Source: Syntrophaceae bacterium UBA4778
GTDB lineage: Bacteria; Desulfobacterota; Syntrophia; Syntrophales; UBA4778
Length of the DNA stretch: 8,026 bases
Assembly: GCA_002403175.1 (NCBI GenBank)
Contig: DHHG01000020.1
Span: 1-8,026, forward strand
Direction: 5' to 3'
Every line of letters starts with the position of its first letter. Position 1 is the stretch's first letter. Positions 1 to 7,330 of this stretch are shown here, piece after piece. Made by a program: the position numbers and the translations under genes. The notes under the pieces were generated by a model, which searched no databases, was not told the DNA's origin, and saw only the letters and a list, made by a program, of their open reading frames with translations.

Positions 1-2092
1 CAACATCGCCGAAGACCACCAGTTTTCCCTCTTTCATGATCTGGCAAAGCTGATCCTGGGCGTTGCCGTGAACGTAAATTTCCATGCCGTCGATCCCTGA
101 AGATAGGTAATCTCCCGAAGAGCCGTAGACATCAATCCGCACACCCTTGGTGGCCGGACCAAAGCCGCAACCTGTAAACCGCTGGCCGCGGTATTTATAA
201 ACAATAAATCGTTTCCATCCGAGTTTGTATGCCTTGACAATCATCACAGCATCACAGTCGTCCCCTTCCGGTTCGAACTGATCGGCATCGATAATCAGGG
301 TCGTCTCATTTTTCTGCGGCGCCCGCAATTGGCCACGAAGGGCAAAATCAATCAGGCTGAAGCGCGAATCCGTTTTTTCCGCTATCTTCGGCGTCGTGGA
401 GAAAATCTCATCCAAATTAATCTTCAAAATATGAAGAACGGAACCTCTCTTGATTTTTCCGGTATTATAGTGCCGGTCGCTCAAAAGAGTCAGGGCCTCA
501 ATCGCTGATTGCTTGAAATCATCGTTCTTCAGCGCCTCTCGCTTAACGGTTTCGATCGCAAACCTGAGACTGTCAGGATCGAACGCCACAACATTGTCCC
601 GAACGTAATCATATATTTTTTGCGCCGCGTTTTTCTCCAAGAACAATCCGGCCAGTTTTGATTCAATGGCTTTGCATGCATCCGTATCCGTTATCTGCTT
701 TGTGACATCGCAGATAATCTTATCTTGGGGAACACCGATTGCTTTTCCGAATTTGTCCGTACAGATGAGCTTTTTATTTCCTGAGCCGTCTCCTGCATCC
801 TTCAGGCTGAAAATAAACGAGCCGCCGTCGGTATGACTGCCGCCGCGGGCATTCCAGTACTTGTCGGCAATGGGCCTGAAGCGCGGATCTTCTCTTTCCA
901 GAGAAATGAGGGTTGCATCAATCGCCTGTTTTTCCGAGCAGATTAGCCCGATCTGCACTTCTCCCTCCTGCAGTGCGAATACCTGGGGACGGAGCATGGC
1001 GGTATCGGTTATTCCGATCAGCTGAAATTCCCCAGATTTCACTTCGTTTCTGGCGATAATAAAGAACCAGGGGCCGTCGGGTGACGCATTCATATGATGG
1101 GTCTGAATAGCCTTGTACAGCGCCTGTTTCTCCGGCGCCAGCATATCAAAGTCCATTTCCGAAGTCGGCGCCATGGCTTCAATCAGGTATTCAAGAGGAT
1201 ACTTGTACACCCGGCTCCACAGATCGAGCAGGAGCGCCGCTTCCTCTGTATCCGTCAGGAACAGGGGAAAATAGTTGCGCTGTTTCAGATACTCGTAAAC
1301 GGACTGGTAATTGGCGAAATCGCCGTTGTGTACCAGAGCTTCATTGAGCGCACTGAACGGATGGCAACCACCCGGGTGCCAGACGCGGCCTCGAGTCGGA
1401 TAGCGCTGGTGAGCAAGCCAGACATGCGCCTTGAAATCGTCCAGTTTATAATACCGGACAACATTCTCCGCATAACCGACAATTTTCAGGATCATCATGT
1501 TCCGGCCATGGGACATGACAAAGGCCTTCTTTTCTCCGAGCGATGCATAATATTGCGTGTTGATCTTAAAGCTGTTCTGATAGACAAACTCATCTTCGGC
1601 ATCGCGCCTGGCCATGGAGGAAAAATCGTTGTCCTTTATAAACTGATTCAGGACATCATCCTTGACGCGGACGAAATACCGCATGATGTCGGGAGGCCTG
1701 ACTTCAAGGCCGATACTACGATAGTCATCAATCGTAGCCAGTTTCTCGGATTTATCGATATTGAAGAACGGTTTGATAAATTTCTCTTCTATCTCAGCCG
1801 CAACGCTTGCGTCCAGAAGGGCAATATGAAGCATGTAGTCATCATCAAGGACCTGCCGGGAAACGCCCAGTGCTTCGGGGACGAATCCGACGGCGCCGAT
1901 GCCCCCCCCTTTTCCATTACCCCTGTTGTGCATCTGCGCAGACGGCTCGAAGATGTTTTTTCCTGTCACGGGAATCGAACTGATAAACCCGGTAACGCCG
2001 CAGCCCCCTTCCTCTTCCGTGTTTGGAGCCAAAGCCGGAACCTGGCTGCATAGCTCAGTGCGTGCAAGCAATATTTTTTCAGCATTATCCAT
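1..2092 (-). CDS. Class II glutamine amidotransferase fused to GXGXG domain (glutamate synthase GltB1+GltB3-like), 3' end cut by window edge
   Basis: The minus frame from ATG 2092 stays open to the window edge, giving 697 codons with no stop. Residues about 31 to 440 form an Ntn-type class II amidotransferase that would release ammonia from glutamine. The candidate nucleophile is Cys31 in GGCGVTGF. It is followed by MHNRGNGKGGG (54-64), HQRYPTRG (228-235), HPFSALNEALVHNGD (244-258) and TDTEEA (280-285). From about residue 597 a GXGXG domain begins, with FTGCGFGPATKG and then GIDGMEIYVHGN near residue 670, as in the C-terminal beta-helix of glutamate synthase. In classical GltB the FMN domain lies between these two parts. 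Here it is missing from this chain and encoded by the gene just upstream. A 30-residue leader before Cys31 suggests a propeptide that must be removed. The start is set by GGAG at 2105-2102, with a 6-base gap from the previous stop. Product: glutamate synthase-type amidotransferase subunit; the true amine acceptor is not shown. Confidence 0.9.
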   Translation of the reverse strand, partial: MDNAEKILLARTELCSQVPALAPNTEEEGGCGVTGFISSIPVTGKNIFEPSAQMHNRGNGKGGGIGAVGFVPEALGVSRQVLDDDYMLHIALLDASVAAEIEEKFIKPFFNIDKSEKLATIDDYRSIGLEVRPPDIMRYFVRVKDDVLNQFIKDNDFSSMARRDAEDEFVYQNSFKINTQYYASLGEKKAFVMSHGRNMMILKIVGYAENVVRYYKLDDFKAHVWLAHQRYPTRGRVWHPGGCHPFSALNEALVHNGDFANYQSVYEYLKQRNYFPLFLTDTEEAALLLDLWSRVYKYPLEYLIEAMAPTSEMDFDMLAPEKQALYKAIQTHHMNASPDGPWFFIIARNEVKSGEFQLIGITDTAMLRPQVFALQEGEVQIGLICSEKQAIDATLISLEREDPRFRPIADKYWNARGGSHTDGGSFIFSLKDAGDGSGNKKLICTDKFGKAIGVPQDKIICDVTKQITDTDACKAIESKLAGLFLEKNAAQKIYDYVRDNVVAFDPDSLRFAIETVKREALKNDDFKQSAIEALTLLSDRHYNTGKIKRGSVLHILKINLDEIFSTTPKIAEKTDSRFSLIDFALRGQLRAPQKNETTLIIDADQFEPEGDDCDAVMIVKAYKLGWKRFIVYKYRGQRFTGCGFGPATKGVRIDVYGSSGDYLSSGIDGMEIYVHGNAQDQLCQIMKEGKLVVFGDV

Positions 2093-2098
2093 GATGCG

Positions 2099-3589
2099 TT
2101 ACTCCGCTTTATTACTGTAATCTATATGCTCCAGCAGGTCCGTGCGCCCGACAAGCTCTCTGACGCTTTTCATTCCGAACTTCTGGAGGATTTCGACCAG
2201 CTGGACATTCCAGGCATGGTACATATTGGTTAAGCGCTGTGTAGCCCATTCTTCATTGAACAGGTCCGACAGCTCCGAGTCGGTCGAGGCGATGCCGCGG
2301 GCACAACCGCGTCCCGATTCACAATTGCCGCAACGGACGCATTCGAGAGAGACCATCTCCGCCGTTCCGATCACCGCACCATCCGCACCAAGGCAGATGG
2401 CTTTCGCCAGATCATGGGCCGTCCGAATGCCGCCCGAGGCAATCAGTGTTATCGTATCCCGGGCGCCTTCGTCCTTCAGGAAATTGTGGACCTTGGTAAT
2501 CGCATACTCAATCGGCATGGCGATATTCTTCTTGGCGATATCGGGCGCTGCGCCGGTGCCGCCGTAGCCGCCATCGATATGAACAATGTGAGCGCCCGCA
2601 TAATAGGAACCAACCGCCACCATGTCCGCATCGTTGGGCGTCGACACCTTGACCGAAACCAGGGCATGAGGGTTCATCTGCTTGATCCAGTCGATGTGTT
2701 TCTTGTGATCCTCAATGGAATACACCGAATGGAATGGGAAGGGCGAAAACAAGGAAGTGCCTTTAACGGCTTCGCGCATCTTCGCAACACTCTCCGTATT
2801 CTTCTCTCCGAGGAGATGTCCGCCGAGACCCGGTTTCGCACCCTGGGCGTATTTGAATTCGACAATCTTGACCCGCTGGATTGTCTCTTCGCGCACCCCG
2901 AAGAGCCCCGTGGCAACCTGAGTGATCACATGGTCATCGTAAGGCTCGAGGATACCGGGGTAGCCTCCCTCTCCGGTACAGGTAAAGGTGTTCCAGATTG
3001 CGGCGTTGTGCGCCTTGGAAACCATCGTGGAAAGGCTGACCGATCCGAAAGACATGCCGCCGCCATAAACGGGGGTGGAAATAACCACATCCGCCCGGCC
3101 GTCATTTCTTCGATTCAAGGGGATAGCTGTGGAGATTTCCGCTTTGTCAACTTTCGGTGGATTCGCTGGGAACTTGAAGCGCAGCTTGTCGAAGCCGCCT
3201 CCGGAATTACCCACATTATATTCAATATCCGTTCGCTTCGGCGGATAGCCCGTTTCGGCCATGATCCAGGTTCCGGTAATCATGTCTGCTGTCCAGCGAT
3301 AGTCTCCCAGCGTCTCATACATGGGATTGAGCGATAGGCTCAACGCCTTGCGCGGGCATTTCGTAATGCAGCAAAATTCCTTATCCTGGCACTCAAAACC
3401 GATGCAGTAATAGTCGATCGGAGGTTTGACCTTATTGTGCCCCTCTACCCTCTCGTGAACGCCGTAGGGGCATGCCTTTGCACAGGTTCCGCAGTTGATG
3501 CATGCTTCAGACCTTGTGACTTTGTATTTCGGCACATGGTGCTTAAACCGCGAAGGCATCTCTTTTATCTTTACAGTTTCAGGTTTCAT
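2099..3589 (-). CDS. Ferredoxin-fused FMN glutamate synthase domain protein (GltB2-like), catalytically complete
   Basis: 496 residues. An N-terminal ferredoxin module carries C30-x2-C33-x2-C36-x3-C40-P and a stretched second motif (C62, C67, C73, C74, C78-P). The remainder is the FMN/2-oxoglutarate barrel of glutamate synthase: MSFGSVS (179-185), TGEGG (205-209), AQGAKPGLGG (248-257), SPFPFHSVYSIED (282-294), DGGYGGTGAAP (339-349) and the phosphate-binding ASGGI (384-388). An iron-sulfur motif follows (C417, C420, C423, C429, then ARGIAST). The family reduces the imine formed from a 2-oxo acid and glutamine-derived ammonia, with FMN supplying the electrons. ATG overlaps the stop of the upstream gene (ATGA at 3589-3586), so translation is probably coupled; no strong Shine-Dalgarno is seen. 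The downstream gene supplies the missing amidotransferase and GXGXG domains. The best reading is the core subunit of a split, ferredoxin-fed glutamate synthase. MgsC of N-methylglutamate synthase is a related alternative. Confidence 0.92.
   Translation of the reverse strand: MKPETVKIKEMPSRFKHHVPKYKVTRSEACINCGTCAKACPYGVHERVEGHNKVKPPIDYYCIGFECQDKEFCCITKCPRKALSLSLNPMYETLGDYRWTADMITGTWIMAETGYPPKRTDIEYNVGNSGGGFDKLRFKFPANPPKVDKAEISTAIPLNRRNDGRADVVISTPVYGGGMSFGSVSLSTMVSKAHNAAIWNTFTCTGEGGYPGILEPYDDHVITQVATGLFGVREETIQRVKIVEFKYAQGAKPGLGGHLLGEKNTESVAKMREAVKGTSLFSPFPFHSVYSIEDHKKHIDWIKQMNPHALVSVKVSTPNDADMVAVGSYYAGAHIVHIDGGYGGTGAAPDIAKKNIAMPIEYAITKVHNFLKDEGARDTITLIASGGIRTAHDLAKAICLGADGAVIGTAEMVSLECVRCGNCESGRGCARGIASTDSELSDLFNEEWATQRLTNMYHAWNVQLVEILQKFGMKSVRELVGRTDLLEHIDYSNKAE
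2102..2105 (-). promoter_or_regulatory. Ribosome binding site for the amidotransferase/GXGXG gene
   Basis: GGAG on the minus strand lies 9 bases before ATG 2092, inside the last codons of the preceding gene. It fixes the start despite the leader of 30 residues before the catalytic cysteine and points to coupled translation of the two genes. Confidence 0.6.
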
Positions 3590-4995
3590 GATTTCGTCGC
3601 TTCTCTATTTTTAAAAATTTTACCAAATGTATCATTATCGATCTCATCGAAGAAAATGGCCCGACCGGTTTCTCCCCGCAGGCGGCGGGCTTCCCGAATA
3701 CCCATCGCGCCCATCATCTCCAGGATCTGCGAATGCCACGCGCCCATTAGATTGACAGCCCTCTGGACGATTACTTGCAGAGGAATCTTATCCAGTCCTT
3801 CAGGAATCACCAGTAATTTTTCCGGTTCTTCGTACAGGCGGGCGCCTATTGCAATAAGCAGCGGCAGGTCGATAGCCGTTAAATCCGCTCCGCAGATCAA
3901 TGCCTTGGGCACATGCTCTGCCATGGCGATTCCGCCGGAAGCAATCAGGGTGACTTCATCACGGATCCGTTCATCAACGAGCCGCAGATGCACGGCACGG
4001 ATAATATCCTTAATCAATCTCGTTTTGGGGCCGGATGATCCGTTCACTTCCCTGCCGCGATAGTCGGCGACTATGTGAATGATCTCCGCACCGTTGTGGG
4101 CAAACTTGGAAACGATGGTCTCCACGTCCCTTCCTGCCGGGATCCGGACGATCGTCAGGGCGTTGTTGGCCTTTTTGATTTTGTCCTTCGCGGCAGTGAA
4201 GTTGTTCAGCAGGTCTTCCGTGTATTCAATGGCTACAAGCCTCGCATCTTTGAGCACTGCCTGATGCTTGTCGATTTCCTTGTGCGAAACAAGCGGTACC
4301 AGGTTCTTGATATATTTTTTTATATCCTGCGAAATCCCGGCCGCGGGTACGACAGTGCAGGTACCAAGCTCCGTTGCCGCCTGCACGAAGGCCAGCTTGA
4401 TATTGGAACCCAAGCTATCGTCCAGGCTATCAAATAGAATGGGAATGGGGACATCAACTGTGTCATGGACGGCCGAAAGCAACCGGCCATCTTCTCCAAA
4501 GGCAAGGTGATTGAGCTTCCGCCCCAGTTCAACGGAGGTGCTGATATATTCCCGTCCGTGAATTCCATCCCTCGTCGGCCGCACAATTTCAGACATGTCG
4601 GTCCACATGCTATCAAAGCCCTCTCCGGAAAACGGTCCCCTGTATCCGGCGCCCGATACGGGGACTTTCCCGTCCTCCGCCTGTTTCCAGAGGGTAATGA
4701 ACATGTCAGGTTTCCAATACGTGCCTCCGATATTCAGATAATCTTGATGTAGGGATTTTTCCAGCGCCCCACGCGGGCACTCCTGAATGCACCGGAAGCA
4801 GTTTCTGCATACGACCGTGTTCGGATCCGCCATTTTCCGCGGATCGTCTTTCCCTCGCTTGTGAGCTTCATAGATGCACACTTTCGTGCACTTACCGCAG
4901 TTGATACAGTTCTCTCCCCGCACTATTTTAAACTTGAATACAAAGTCCATCTCAAGGGGTGTTACTTTTGGGTGAATGTGATATTTTTTTGGCAT
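3586..4995 (-). CDS. Ferredoxin plus degenerate glutamate synthase-like domain protein, probably non-catalytic paralogue
   Basis: 469 residues from ATG 4995, with only a weak purine-rich stretch before it and a 41-base gap from the FAD gene. Two regular [4Fe-4S] motifs are present: C30-x2-C33-x2-C36-x3-C40 and C63-x2-C66-x2-C69-x3-C73-P. The first has cysteine positions identical to those of the next gene's product. The remainder aligns by eye with that neighbour: SGEGFD (123-128) with SGGGFD, LIASGGI (350-356) with LIASGGI, and the C-terminal helix LMGAWHSQILEMMGAMGIREARRL with its MYHAWNVQLVEILQKFG region. Nearly all active-site elements are gone. TGEGG reads PAAGI, the AQGAKPG and SPFPFH segments are absent, GGTGAAP reads NGSSGP, and no cysteine cluster follows the GAD segment. 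It most likely arose by tandem duplication and now acts as an electron-transfer or structural partner of the intact paralogue; that role is inferred. Automatic pipelines would probably call it 'FMN-binding glutamate synthase family', which overstates its catalytic competence. Confidence 0.9.
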   Translation of the reverse strand: MPKKYHIHPKVTPLEMDFVFKFKIVRGENCINCGKCTKVCIYEAHKRGKDDPRKMADPNTVVCRNCFRCIQECPRGALEKSLHQDYLNIGGTYWKPDMFITLWKQAEDGKVPVSGAGYRGPFSGEGFDSMWTDMSEIVRPTRDGIHGREYISTSVELGRKLNHLAFGEDGRLLSAVHDTVDVPIPILFDSLDDSLGSNIKLAFVQAATELGTCTVVPAAGISQDIKKYIKNLVPLVSHKEIDKHQAVLKDARLVAIEYTEDLLNNFTAAKDKIKKANNALTIVRIPAGRDVETIVSKFAHNGAEIIHIVADYRGREVNGSSGPKTRLIKDIIRAVHLRLVDERIRDEVTLIASGGIAMAEHVPKALICGADLTAIDLPLLIAIGARLYEEPEKLLVIPEGLDKIPLQVIVQRAVNLMGAWHSQILEMMGAMGIREARRLRGETGRAIFFDEIDNDTFGKIFKNREATKS

Positions 4996-5036
4996 AGTTT
5001 TATTCGTCTTTTATAAAATTAGTCTTATCCGGCGGC

Positions 5037-6890
5037 TCAATTATTGCGCTCCACCATTTCCCAGTATTCCTTACAATCATCGACCTCTTTCAGGAATTCC
5101 ACAATCTGTGTTTCCGGTCTCCCGAATCTGCCCTCCACCCGTTTCTCCAGGGCATCCCAGAGCATCATGAGCTCAAGGTTGGTCTGGCAGATTTCCTGGC
5201 ATGCCTTGCACTGCATACAATAGAAGACCTTCATCGCCTCTTCCCTGGTCACGTTTTTTCCCTCGAACAGTTTCTTGGCAAGGGCAACCTTTCCTTTCGC
5301 CGTTACCGCCTCATCTTTGGTTACCAGATAGGCTGGGCAGACGGCAATGCAGTTCCCGCACTTGGCACAGGCATGTGTGCTGAGCTCCAGGTCGAGGCTG
5401 TCAATGTGCTCGTCCTTTCCGAAGATCAAGGTGGCCATCCTTCCTGCCACCGGCGCAATCATCCGAAGCAGCCTCATGGCGGCCCCGAAAACGGCAGGTT
5501 TGAAGATCACGGCAGGTATATTCCCCCATTTGGATTGGACACCGAAGAACTTGCCGGGATTCATGATTCCGTTCGGATCGACCTTCGCCTTAAAGGCCTG
5601 CAATTCATTCTTCTTGGCCTTATTCAATAGGTAATTGATAAATGGGGCATTCCACAAACCGAGCCCGTAAGGTTCCGCACCCATTGAAATGGCCACTTGA
5701 GTCAGCATGGAAACAAGGGGCATATTAATGCTGTATTTCAGCTTCCTGGAATCGCAAAGGAACGTGGCCATGATGAGCGCTCTATTTTCGTCGAGGATAT
5801 AGGAATCAATGCATATCTCGACTCCGAAATGATGTCCGAGCTTTTTCGCTTTTCCGATGAAAGCTGCAGCCTTATCAATGGAAATGATGATCTCACTGGC
5901 CAATATGGTGGGGCCCAGCCGCTTTGTCTTCATGCCGAAGAGGCGCTCATTCCACAGATAACTTGCGATATAGCGGGGCGCTTCCTCTGCCTTATCGTCC
6001 GCAGCCGTTCGTCTTGTGAATTTCTCGTTGTCAACTAGATCGCTGAACTCTATGAGAACTGCCGGTTTTTCTTTGAATACGGAGGCATGCAGGATTTTAT
6101 TCATATCGTACAAATGCTCCCCGCAAACAAACCTGATCACGTTAGGAGCCATTTTCTCGGCAGCCATTGTTTTCACAAATCGCGCGATAAACCGGAAAGC
6201 TTCTTCATCTGTGGTAAAGTAAAGAAGGCGGGGGAAAGATGCCTTGGGAACCTCCCGCAGTTTTAAGGTCACCTCGACAATAATTCCGAACATACCTTCT
6301 GCGGAGACGAAGTACTTGAAGTCATTATCCGCTGGTTTAAGTTTCCTGATCTCTCCTGTCGGAACTGCCACGGTTATGGATTCGATCTGTTCCGAGAGAT
6401 GGCCGTATCGAAAACTATTGATGCCGTATCCACCCGTAGAAATCCATCCGCCCACAGTGGAGAATTTGCTGGAAGGATAGGTCATCAGGCACAGACCATC
6501 CTTCTTGGCTATGATATCGATATCGCTCCATCGGGCACCCGCTTCCACCGTTACGGTTTTTCTTTCCAAATCGACCGCACCAACCCTTCGAAAAGGTGAC
6601 AGGTCAATAACGATTCCCGCCTTGGTGGGAATGACGCCGCCGAATCCCCAGGACGCAGCGCCCCTGGGAATGACGGGGACTTTCTTTTCATTTGCGAACG
6701 CCAGGACTTTGCCGATTTGTTCCGCGCTCCCGGGCTGCACAACGACATAGGGCTGAGTCTCAAAAAGGGTTTTCGTCATGAAAGGAGGGATATCGCCTAT
6801 ATCGTGGCTGTACATCTCCTTCTCTTCATCCCTGTCGATTATTCTTATGCTGCCAATCTTTCTTCTAAGCTCTTCTGTCAGGTTCATCAT
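5037..6890 (-). CDS. FAD-linked oxidase (GlcD-like) fused to two [4Fe-4S] motifs
   Basis: 617 residues from ATG 6890; positions below count from this ATG. ATG 6887 is equally possible. An in-frame TTG at 6908 is less likely because it has no ribosome site, whereas AAAGAGAAAG precedes the ATGs. Residues about 45 to 215 form a PCMH-type FAD domain: QPGSAEQI, PRGAASWGFGG (75-85), VIDLSPF, and GGWISTGGYGINSFRYG (147-163). An FAD-oxidase C-terminal region ends in VDPNGIMNPGKFFG (437-450). A hydrophobic, arginine-dotted linker (about 458-491) leads to C508-x2-C511-x2-C514-x3-C518-P and C558-x2-C561-x2-C564-x3-C568. The layout resembles glycolate/lactate-type dehydrogenases with the iron-sulfur part of GlcF attached, but there are no cysteine-rich CCG domains and no metal-site motif of the form GHxGDGN. 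It probably oxidises an organic substrate and passes electrons to the ferredoxin domains of the next two products; the substrate is unknown. Confidence 0.88.
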   Translation of the reverse strand: MMNLTEELRRKIGSIRIIDRDEEKEMYSHDIGDIPPFMTKTLFETQPYVVVQPGSAEQIGKVLAFANEKKVPVIPRGAASWGFGGVIPTKAGIVIDLSPFRRVGAVDLERKTVTVEAGARWSDIDIIAKKDGLCLMTYPSSKFSTVGGWISTGGYGINSFRYGHLSEQIESITVAVPTGEIRKLKPADNDFKYFVSAEGMFGIIVEVTLKLREVPKASFPRLLYFTTDEEAFRFIARFVKTMAAEKMAPNVIRFVCGEHLYDMNKILHASVFKEKPAVLIEFSDLVDNEKFTRRTAADDKAEEAPRYIASYLWNERLFGMKTKRLGPTILASEIIISIDKAAAFIGKAKKLGHHFGVEICIDSYILDENRALIMATFLCDSRKLKYSINMPLVSMLTQVAISMGAEPYGLGLWNAPFINYLLNKAKKNELQAFKAKVDPNGIMNPGKFFGVQSKWGNIPAVIFKPAVFGAAMRLLRMIAPVAGRMATLIFGKDEHIDSLDLELSTHACAKCGNCIAVCPAYLVTKDEAVTAKGKVALAKKLFEGKNVTREEAMKVFYCMQCKACQEICQTNLELMMLWDALEKRVEGRFGRPETQIVEFLKEVDDCKEYWEMVERNN

Positions 6891-6953
6891 CTTTCTCTTT
6901 GTCCACAATAATAATTACTCAGGCAAGCAAACCGAGCCTTCTTTTTTGTGGTT

Positions 6954-6969
6954 AGCGAAATACATGCCA
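6954..6969 (-). promoter_or_regulatory. Candidate sigma-54 (-24/-12) promoter of the four-gene operon
   Basis: The minus strand reads TGGCATGTATTTCGCT. Against the sigma-54 consensus TGGCACG-N4-TTGCW it matches 10 of 12 defined bases and keeps the key GG and GC doublets exactly 10 bases apart. The predicted start near 6943 would leave a leader of about 53 bases before ATG 6890. Sigma-54 control would suit a nitrogen-assimilation operon, but no clear activator-binding repeat was recognised upstream. Confidence 0.5.
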
Positions 6970-7113
6970 TAGTGCTGATCTCGATTTTATTTTTACTTCT
7001 CTTTGGAATGCCCGACGATTGTTCTTTCAGGTAATCAAGTATTTTCAGAATCTTATAGCCCAGGCTTCCACTGGTTGGGAATTGCCCGGGACTTCGCCTG
7101 CCCCTTGTTTGAC

Positions 7114-7138
7114 TCGGGATACTAACGCGAATACCCGA
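7114..7138. repeat. Imperfect inverted repeat, possible operator
   Basis: TCGGG-A-TA pairs with TACCCGA across a 10-base loop, giving a 7-bp stem with one bulged A. It lies about 145 bases upstream of the sigma-54-like -24 element, a typical distance for an enhancer-bound activator, but it does not resemble the NtrC consensus. Function is unknown. Confidence 0.2.
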
Positions 7139-7261
7139 TGAGCGGTGCCTAGAAGCTACAAAATTGAAGTTTATCGATCGAGGAAACAACAAATATGTCT
7201 TGGAGAGCAGTTACTAGAATGGCCTTTTCCTGAAGAAATGAGAGCAAATTTACTTGCCCAT

Positions 7262-7288
7262 TTTATACAATAAATGCTTCCTGATCAA
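7262..7288 (-). promoter_or_regulatory. Weak sigma-70-like promoter candidate
   Basis: The minus strand carries TTGATC (7288-7283), a 15-base spacer and TATAAA (7267-7262). The -10 matches 5 of 6 bases and the -35 matches 4 of 6, but the spacer is shorter than the preferred 17. If used, it would give a leader of more than 350 bases before the FAD gene. Confidence 0.18.
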
Positions 7289-7330
7289 GAGATTAGGTGG
7301 GAAGAAGATTCGGAGGGGGCAGGATCACTC

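Noticed and set aside
1094..2053. Long plus-strand open frame (319 codons)
   Set aside because: It lies wholly antisense to the amidotransferase gene, whose minus-strand translation carries clear family motifs throughout; the plus-strand product shows no recognisable domain.
2414..3337. Plus-strand open frame (307 codons)
   Set aside because: Antisense shadow of the intact FMN glutamate synthase domain gene; low-complexity mix of residues and no family motif.
4996..5036. Palindrome TTTTATAAAA in the gap between the FAD gene and the degenerate paralogue
   Set aside because: AT-only palindrome in a short 41-base spacer; most likely base composition, not an operator or internal promoter.
5037..6890. 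Assignment as glycolate oxidase subunit GlcD or D-lactate dehydrogenase
   Set aside because: The domain order is similar, but the GHxGDGN-type motif and CCG domains are missing and the neighbours are glutamate-synthase parts, so a specific substrate name is not justified.
6887..7192. Minus-strand frame of 101 codons starting at TTG 7192
   Set aside because: No ribosome site, rich in Arg/Lys/Ser, overlaps the FAD gene start in another frame and would run through the sigma-54-like promoter.
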